Below are positions 27,507-32,637 of a DNA stretch of 32,637 bases, one piece after another. Positions within the stretch are counted from its first letter, which is position 1. Each line of letters starts with the position of its first letter. The stretch spans positions 1-32,637 of the forward strand of contig CALHYX010000012.1 of NCBI GenBank assembly GCA_938041035.1. Direction: 5' to 3'. The notes under the pieces are model-generated. The model worked only from the letters and a program-made list of their open reading frames with translations, searched no databases and was not told the DNA's origin. Source of the stretch: an uncultured Acidimicrobiales bacterium (lineage in GTDB: Bacteria; Actinomycetota; Acidimicrobiia; Acidimicrobiales; SHLQ01). The translations under genes and the position numbers were made by a program.

Positions 27507-27520
27507 CGAACGAACGTTCG
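27507..27520 (-). promoter_or_regulatory. LexA-binding site (SOS box) of uvrA
   Basis: CGAACGAACGTTCG is a perfect CGAAC-N4-GTTCG, the core of the LexA operator in Gram-positive bacteria including actinobacteria. It lies in the 67-base gap between the membrane-protein stop (27543) and the uvrA start (27475), overlapping the expected -35 region. uvrA is a known SOS gene in related organisms, which supports the call. Confidence 0.75.
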
Positions 27521-27542
27521 GTACCGGGGCGATGCCGGACGG

Positions 27543-29222
27543 CTAACCGGGCAGGCGGAGCTGGCGCAGACCGGGCCGGGTCTCGGTCGCCTCGTACCCG
27601 GCGATGCCGTCGAGTTCGACGTCGGGCAGACCCTGAACGGTCACGTGATCCACGTCGGCGGCGGCCAGCTGCTGGAGCAGATCTTCGATGTTGGTCTCCT
27701 GGGCCCGGTACCAGGCGACGTCGGGAACGGTGTCCCACGCCAGCCGGGGCAGGGCGTGATCCTCGGTGATCACCACCGGCGCTTCGACCTGGGTGACCCA
27801 GTCGAGCGCCCGTTGGTTTTGCTCCCGCACGGCGTTGGTCGAGCGGAGCCCCGCGACGGCCGGCAACACGACGAGGGCGACGAGGAGCCAGCGGCGGGCG
27901 GTCGGGGTTCCGGGGCCCCACAGATCGGCACCGCGCACCGCGACGAGCACCGCTATCGGCACGGCGATGGCCGACAGGTAGCGCCCACCCCACTCGAGTC
28001 CGCCGCTCTCGGCGTACTGGGTGGCGAGCACGCCGAGCGTGAACAACCCGGCGGGAACCCACACGGTCTTGAGCTGGTCCCAGGCGCGCGCCCGGCCCAC
28101 CACCAGGGCGACGAATACCACCGGCCAGGCCGGGGTGATTCCGAGGATGAACGACGTGTCGGCCAGCGCGGCACGGCCGGCGTAGGCGACCGCCGCCCCG
28201 CCGAGCAGAAACCAACCCAGGTGGGCCCGTTCCTCGTCGCGGGCAAGGTAGGAGCCGACCAGTACGAGCAGCAGACCGAGCAGGGTGATGTAGTTCGTGA
28301 GCCCAGCATCGCTCGAGGTGCCGGCGAGCAGGTGCCACGCAGCGGGCAGGCGCGAGGCGATCAGCCCGGGGCCAGAGTCGACCTCGGCTCCGGCTAGGGC
28401 GATACCGTCGGCGGCCAGATCGGCTACCGCCATCCGTTCGACGAACGCGGTCGCGATCGCCACGCCGCACGCCGCGCCGGTCGCGATGACCGTGGCGGCC
28501 GACCGGCGCAGGATCAGGGCGCCGAGCCCGACGGCGATGACCAGCAGTGCGTTCTCGGTACGCACCAGCAGCCCGGCCGACAGGGCGACCGCGAGCACCG
28601 CGGCCGAGGCGGCGAGGCCGACCGGGGCTCCGCCGTCGGCGCTGCCGCGGTGCAACCGAACAAAGGCCAGAATCGCCAGGCCGCCGAGGGCCGAGCCCAG
28701 GGTGTGGGCCCAGAGCGCGGCGGCGTTGATCAACACCGGGCTCAGCGCGACGACCCAGAAGGCGACGGCGGCGTGCTCGCGACGCCCGAACTCGAGGGCC
28801 AGATACCAGGCGACGACCGCGCTGGCGAGCGCCCCGACGAGCAGCGGGATGTGCAGGCCCAGCACATCACCGAACACCGAGGCCGAAGCCTTGAGCAGGT
28901 GGATGTACGCGGGATGGCGGTGGTTGGGTACCGGACCGTCGGGTTCGACCAGGCCGTTGATCCATCCCTCATTGCCGGCCGAGACCACGGGAAGCGGTCG
29001 ATCGATCGTCCAGTCGCCGGCCTCGAGCGCCCGCACCTGCGCGCCGTAGGAACCGTCGTCGGAGCTGAACCCGCCGGTCAGGTCGATGCTGAGGGTCAGC
29101 ACCGCGAGGATGGCGGCGTACAGGGCAGCGTGCACGACCACGTTCTGTAGAACTCGGGGTAGAACCGAGGTCGGTTCCGGGGGGCCGGCCGAACGAACGG
29201 CGTCGGAGTCGAGGATGGTCAT
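27543..29222 (-). CDS. Polytopic membrane protein, GT-C glycosyltransferase-like
   Basis: A 559-residue protein (ATG at 29222, ATGA overlap with the preceding gene). A first membrane helix near residues 28-48 is followed by an outward loop with [20 protein letters not shown], an acidic pair in the position of the catalytic Asp of ArnT/PMT-type GT-C enzymes, and then [14 protein letters not shown]. About ten more hydrophobic segments follow, and a soluble C-terminal domain of about 100 residues. Such enzymes use polyprenyl-phosphate sugars and act on the outer face of the membrane. It resembles the gene directly upstream and is likely a paralogue. An oligosaccharide polymerase is a less likely alternative. 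Donor unknown. Confidence 0.72.
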   Translation of the reverse strand: MTILDSDAVRSAGPPEPTSVLPRVLQNVVVHAALYAAILAVLTLSIDLTGGFSSDDGSYGAQVRALEAGDWTIDRPLPVVSAGNEGWINGLVEPDGPVPNHRHPAYIHLLKASASVFGDVLGLHIPLLVGALASAVVAWYLALEFGRREHAAVAFWVVALSPVLINAAALWAHTLGSALGGLAILAFVRLHRGSADGGAPVGLAASAAVLAVALSAGLLVRTENALLVIAVGLGALILRRSAATVIATGAACGVAIATAFVERMAVADLAADGIALAGAEVDSGPGLIASRLPAAWHLLAGTSSDAGLTNYITLLGLLLVLVGSYLARDEERAHLGWFLLGGAAVAYAGRAALADTSFILGITPAWPVVFVALVVGRARAWDQLKTVWVPAGLFTLGVLATQYAESGGLEWGGRYLSAIAVPIAVLVAVRGADLWGPGTPTARRWLLVALVVLPAVAGLRSTNAVREQNQRALDWVTQVEAPVVITEDHALPRLAWDTVPDVAWYRAQETNIEDLLQQLAAADVDHVTVQGLPDVELDGIAGYEATETRPGLRQLRLPG

Positions 29223-30931
29223 GGGGATTCCGTTCGTTCGTAGGTGACAACCCGCACGGGGAACAGATCGCTGCTCACGGCGGACTCGGCCGCGGCGGTG
29301 AAGCCTGCGATGCGAGGCGCGTCGTCGTCGGCCACGCGGACCAAGCCAAACGACTCGATGTCGGCTGCGACCAGCAGGCGGCCCGCTTCGTCGAGGCGGT
29401 CGGCGTCGGGGGCGGTGAGCCACTGCTCGCGGACGTGGTGAGGCCCGCCTTCGCGGGCCAAAAACGCCGGCTGGAACACGAGTACGGGCTCGGGCCGGTT
29501 GGCCAGTTCGTCCATGATGCCGTCGAAGCCGGTGGTGCGCTCGTGGGTCCAGAGCGCACCGAACGCGGTGATGGCGAGCGCAGCGCCGATGGCGATACCG
29601 CGCACGAATGCGGGACGTCGCGCCAGCTCGACGGCGGCGATGGCGATGAGCAACGTGCCGGCGGGGAGCAGGTACCGACCGGCCCACTGGGGGGCGGCGC
29701 CGCCGGTGTACTGGAACAGCCACACGAGGGGGACCGCGAGGGCGAGACCGGCCAGCCACGTCCGAGCGGCCCGGACTCGCCAACCCCACACGATGGCGAC
29801 GGCGGCCACGGGGGTCGACGGCACGAGTCCCGGGACGAACCCGGTCCCCGACGTGAAGCGGGCGAGGTAGACGGCGCCCAACAGCACGGCCGCCACGATG
29901 ACGGGACGAGCGTCGTGGTCTTCGTCGGGCTGCTGCTTCGACGGCCGGGCCAGCAGGGCCACGGCGGCGAGGATCACGACGCCGGACACGATCGACGCGG
30001 CATCGCCCGACGGGTCGATTCCCAGACCGGTCATGAACGCCTCATCGATGCGGAGGCCAAGGTCGCCGGCCCCGGCGGCAGCGGTGCCGGTCGCCCGTTC
30101 GGCCCGAATGGCGTCGCCGATGACGACGCGTTCGAGCGCTGCGTTGGCTGCGAACGTGGCGCCGAAGCCGGTGGTGACGCCGAGCCCGGCCGTAACCGCG
30201 CGCCCGAGCCGCGGCAACTGGGAGATACAGAAGGCGGCCGTCAGCGCGAACGCGAACACGAAGGCCTCGGTGCGCATAGTGGCGGCCAGGCCGAATCCGA
30301 GGCCGGCGACGAGCGCCAGCGGCCACCGCCCAGTGCGGCCGACGTCGACCAGGGCCACCGTGGCCCAGACCACCAGCGCCACCCCGGGGGCGTGCTCCCA
30401 GAAGTCGAGGGCGTACACCAGCAGCGGCGACGCCAGCGCGACCAGCCAAAAGGCCAGCCACCCCGCCCGGTCGGCCGTCGACGAGGTCGACTCGGCCAGG
30501 CGGCGAGCGAGGGCGCGGGCACCGAACGCGGCGGCGAGCGAACCGAGCATGGGGAGCAGCAGCGCAAGGCGGTACCCGCCGAGGTCGTACAGGGGCTTGC
30601 CGGCCAACAACATCGGCAACGTGGTGACGTTCACCCAGCGATCGTCGATCCGGGCGGTAAACCACTGCGGGTGCAGGCTGCCGTCGGGGTCGAAATCTTC
30701 GGCCCAGTATCCGATGTCAGGGTCCCAGTCGCCGCGTTCGCCCATGGCTTCGAGGGTGGCGACCTTGCCCCCGGTATCGGTGCTCAGATAGCCGACCCCG
30801 TCCGGCCCGAATGCGGCGAGAATGCCATACACGACCAGCACGAGCAGCGCCGCGGGTCCGACCCGATGCAGCACCGGGTTGGGCGCGGTGTGCTCTACGA
30901 CGGTGGGCCGCTCAGGCGCGTGGACTGCCAT
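29219..30931 (-). CDS. Polytopic membrane protein, GT-C glycosyltransferase-like
   Basis: A 570-residue protein. After a 25-residue cytoplasmic start comes a membrane helix (about 26-46), then YLSTDTGGKVATLEAMGERG, with an acidic/polar motif in the same place as SSDDGS of the next gene, and HPQWF further on. About ten hydrophobic segments are followed by a C-terminal soluble part with EREW-free, Asp/Glu-rich sequence. A long outer loop near residues 275-310 separates the helices. It is probably a membrane glycosyltransferase of the GT-C type acting on cell-envelope glycans, though no catalytic residue can be proven. It follows uvrB by 67 bases. That gap contains a TCGGCC/GGCCGA hairpin (30943-30960). 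Confidence 0.68.
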   Translation of the reverse strand: MAVHAPERPTVVEHTAPNPVLHRVGPAALLVLVVYGILAAFGPDGVGYLSTDTGGKVATLEAMGERGDWDPDIGYWAEDFDPDGSLHPQWFTARIDDRWVNVTTLPMLLAGKPLYDLGGYRLALLLPMLGSLAAAFGARALARRLAESTSSTADRAGWLAFWLVALASPLLVYALDFWEHAPGVALVVWATVALVDVGRTGRWPLALVAGLGFGLAATMRTEAFVFAFALTAAFCISQLPRLGRAVTAGLGVTTGFGATFAANAALERVVIGDAIRAERATGTAAAGAGDLGLRIDEAFMTGLGIDPSGDAASIVSGVVILAAVALLARPSKQQPDEDHDARPVIVAAVLLGAVYLARFTSGTGFVPGLVPSTPVAAVAIVWGWRVRAARTWLAGLALAVPLVWLFQYTGGAAPQWAGRYLLPAGTLLIAIAAVELARRPAFVRGIAIGAALAITAFGALWTHERTTGFDGIMDELANRPEPVLVFQPAFLAREGGPHHVREQWLTAPDADRLDEAGRLLVAADIESFGLVRVADDDAPRIAGFTAAAESAVSSDLFPVRVVTYERTESP

Positions 30932-30942
30932 CGCCGTGCCAA

Positions 30943-30960
30943 TCGGCCAAAACCGGCCGA
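30943..30960. repeat. Inverted repeat in the uvrB/membrane-protein gap
   Basis: TCGGCC (30943-30948) and GGCCGA (30955-30960) pair perfectly around a 6-base loop. It lies 12 bases before the ATG of the membrane-protein gene. No U-tract follows, so it may shape the leader rather than terminate uvrB transcripts. Confidence 0.4.
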
Positions 30961-30980
30961 ATATGCGCCTTTGCCGGACT

Positions 30981-31011
30981 CGCTAGTTCACCATCCCGCT
31001 AGTTCACCATC
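30981..31011. repeat. Tandem duplication of the uvrB stop-codon context
   Basis: CGCTAGTTCACCATC occurs at 30981-30995 and again at 30997-31011, a perfect 15-base direct repeat with a 16-base period. The right copy contains the last codons and TAG of uvrB (minus strand); the left copy is a non-coding echo after the stop. It looks like a recent slippage duplication. Confidence 0.8.
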
Positions 31012-32637
31012 TCGCGCAGTTCGCGCTTGAGCTCCTTGATCTCGTCGCGCAACCGGGCGGCGTACTCGAACTGCAGATCGCCGGCGGCGTCGTGCATCTC
31101 GTCGGTGAGCGTGCGAATCAGGCGTTCGAGTTCCTCGTGGGGCAGGCCATCGATGTCGCCCACGAGGCTTTTGGCGCCGGGACGGTCCTTGCGCTTGCCG
31201 TCTCCGGGCACCGGTGCGGTTTCCGACGGGCGCAGGAAGGCCAGGATGTCGGTGACGGCCTTGCGCACCGTTTCCGGGTTGATGCCGTGCGCTTCGTTGT
31301 ACTCCTGCTGCAACTTGCGCCGCCGCATGGTTTCCGAAATCGCCCGTTGCATCGAATCGGTGACCTTGTCGGCGTACATCACCACCTGGCCGTTCACGTT
31401 TCGAGCCGCACGCCCGATCGTTTGCACCAGCGAGGTTTCGCTGCGGAGGAAACCCTCCTTGTCGGCGTCGAGGATGGCCACCAGCGAGACCTCGGGCAGA
31501 TCGAGGCCTTCTCGCAACAGGTTGATGCCAATCAGCACATCGAATTCACCCAGCCGAAGATCGCGAAGGATCTCGATGCGCTGGATGGTGTCGACCTCGC
31601 TGTGCAGGTAGCGCACCCGCACCCCCAACTCGAGCAGATAGTCGGTGAGGTCCTCCGACATCTTCTTGGTGAGGGTGGTGACCAGTACCCGCTCGTCCTT
31701 GGCCGTGCGTTCGTTGATGAGCTCGAGCAGGTCGTCGATCTGGCCCTTGGTCGGCTTGACGATGACCTCCGGGTCGATCAGCCCGGTCGGGCGCACGATC
31801 TGCTCGACGACCTGGGCGGAGTTCTCGATCTCGTAGGCACCAGGAGTGGCCGAGAGGAACACGATCTGGCCGGTGCGCTCCATGAACTCCTCAAAGGTGA
31901 GGGGCCGGTTGTCGGCGGCCGACGGGAGCCGAAAGCCGTGCTCGATGAGGGTGTCCTTGCGCGACCGGTCGCCGGCGTACTGGCCGTGGAGCTGCGGGAC
32001 GGCGACGTGGGACTCGTCGATGACGATGAGGTAGTCGTCGGGGAAGTAGTCGAGCAGCGTGAACGGCGGCTCCCCGTACTCACGGCCGTCCATATGCATC
32101 GAATAGTTCTCGATGCCATTGCAGTAGCCGACTTCGCTCATCATCTCGAGGTCGTAGGAGGTGCGCATTCGCAGCCGCTGCGCCTCGAGCAACTTGTCGC
32201 CCTCTTCGAACTCCTTCAGCCGCACCTGGAGTTCGTGTTCGATCTTGCCCATCGCCGTTTGCAGCCGCTCGGCTGATGTTGCGTAGTGCGTTGCCGGGAA
32301 CACGTATGCCCGATCGAGCTCGCGCAGGTTCTCGCCCGTGACGGGGTCGATCGTGGTGATTCGCTCGACGGTGTCGCCGAACATCTCGACGCGCAAGACA
32401 TTCTCTTCGTAGGCCGGATGCACCTCGATCGTGTCGCCGCGCACGCGAAAGTTGCCGCGCCCAAGGGTCATGTCGTTGCGGTCGTACTGCATGTCGACCA
32501 GGCGCCGCAGAATCGAGCGCATGTCGTAGTCGACCCCGACGTTGAGGTCGAGCAGATGCCCGCGGTATTCCTCGGGGTTTCCCATGCCGTAGATGCACGA
32601 CACCGAAGCGACCACGATCGTGTCCCGGCGGGTGAGC
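30999..32637 (-). CDS. uvrB: Excinuclease ABC subunit B, C-terminal part (5' end outside window)
   Basis: The helicase-like subunit that receives damaged DNA from UvrA and recruits UvrC. The frame is open to the right edge, so the Walker A and first part of domain 1 are missing; an internal Met at 32615 is not the true start. Visible parts begin with [12 protein letters not shown], then [14 protein letters not shown] with the DESH Walker B box and FLSATPG. Next come [20 protein letters not shown] and [11 protein letters not shown] (helicase motifs V and VI). The C-terminal UVR motif, [17 protein letters not shown], contacts UvrC. Everything visible looks intact. The stop TAG at 30999-31001 lies within a 16-base tandem duplication. 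Confidence 0.98.
   Translation of the reverse strand, partial: LTRRDTIVVASVSCIYGMGNPEEYRGHLLDLNVGVDYDMRSILRRLVDMQYDRNDMTLGRGNFRVRGDTIEVHPAYEENVLRVEMFGDTVERITTIDPVTGENLRELDRAYVFPATHYATSAERLQTAMGKIEHELQVRLKEFEEGDKLLEAQRLRMRTSYDLEMMSEVGYCNGIENYSMHMDGREYGEPPFTLLDYFPDDYLIVIDESHVAVPQLHGQYAGDRSRKDTLIEHGFRLPSAADNRPLTFEEFMERTGQIVFLSATPGAYEIENSAQVVEQIVRPTGLIDPEVIVKPTKGQIDDLLELINERTAKDERVLVTTLTKKMSEDLTDYLLELGVRVRYLHSEVDTIQRIEILRDLRLGEFDVLIGINLLREGLDLPEVSLVAILDADKEGFLRSETSLVQTIGRAARNVNGQVVMYADKVTDSMQRAISETMRRRKLQQEYNEAHGINPETVRKAVTDILAFLRPSETAPVPGDGKRKDRPGAKSLVGDIDGLPHEELERLIRTLTDEMHDAAGDLQFEYAARLRDEIKELKRELREMVN

Overview
The window is about 32.6 kb of high-GC bacterial DNA, densely packed with genes. 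The combination of rapZ-gap-pgk-tpiA-secG downstream of uvrC, a DUF222/HNH protein, many GTG starts and several start codons lying 6-8 bases after a TANNNT box (leaderless style) points to an actinobacterium. Class Acidimicrobiia is my best guess, but it is an inference. The presence of a direct-pathway glutaminyl-tRNA synthetase is unusual for that phylum.

Layout. (1) 1-1034: the 3' part of a large serine recombinase gene. Its last codons lie inside the 3' end of a tRNA-Leu(GAG) gene on the other strand, so this is probably the right edge of an integrated element that extends left of the window. (2) 1251-5161: a DUF222/HNH protein (+), then a Sec-exported protein with RTX-type repeats and a phosphotransferase (both -). 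(3) 5218-6909: glnS (+). (4) 6910-17866: a long minus-strand block read as uvrC, alpha/beta hydrolase, methyltransferase, rapZ, gap, pgk, tpiA, secG, lipoprotein substrate-binding protein, methyltransferase, HAD phosphatase, with gaps of at most 90 bases. The usual yvcK and whiA genes are missing between rapZ and gap. (5) 17928-24562: a surface-glycan cluster. A flippase and an FkbM methyltransferase (+) converge on two GT4-like enzymes, a GT2-like enzyme and an initiating polyprenyl-phosphate sugar transferase (-), the last four joined by ATGA overlaps. (6) 24632-27475: uvrA (-), preceded by a perfect actinobacterial-type LexA box overlapping its likely promoter. (7) 27543-30931: two paralogous polytopic membrane proteins resembling GT-C glycosyltransferases (-). 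(8) 30999-32637: the 3' part of uvrB (-).

How it fits together. The three excision-repair genes uvrB, uvrA and uvrC form a skeleton into which cell-envelope glycan genes are interleaved. Lower glycolysis (gap, pgk, tpiA) and the secretion subunit SecG follow uvrC and rapZ in one apparent transcription unit. The most unusual points are the 30-residue lysine/alanine tail on GAPDH, the recombinase reading into the tRNA gene, the loss of yvcK-whiA from a conserved neighbourhood, and the LexA box/leaderless promoter of uvrA. I did not find a CRISPR array, an insertion sequence or a clear defence system. No stretch above 300 bases lacks a gene.
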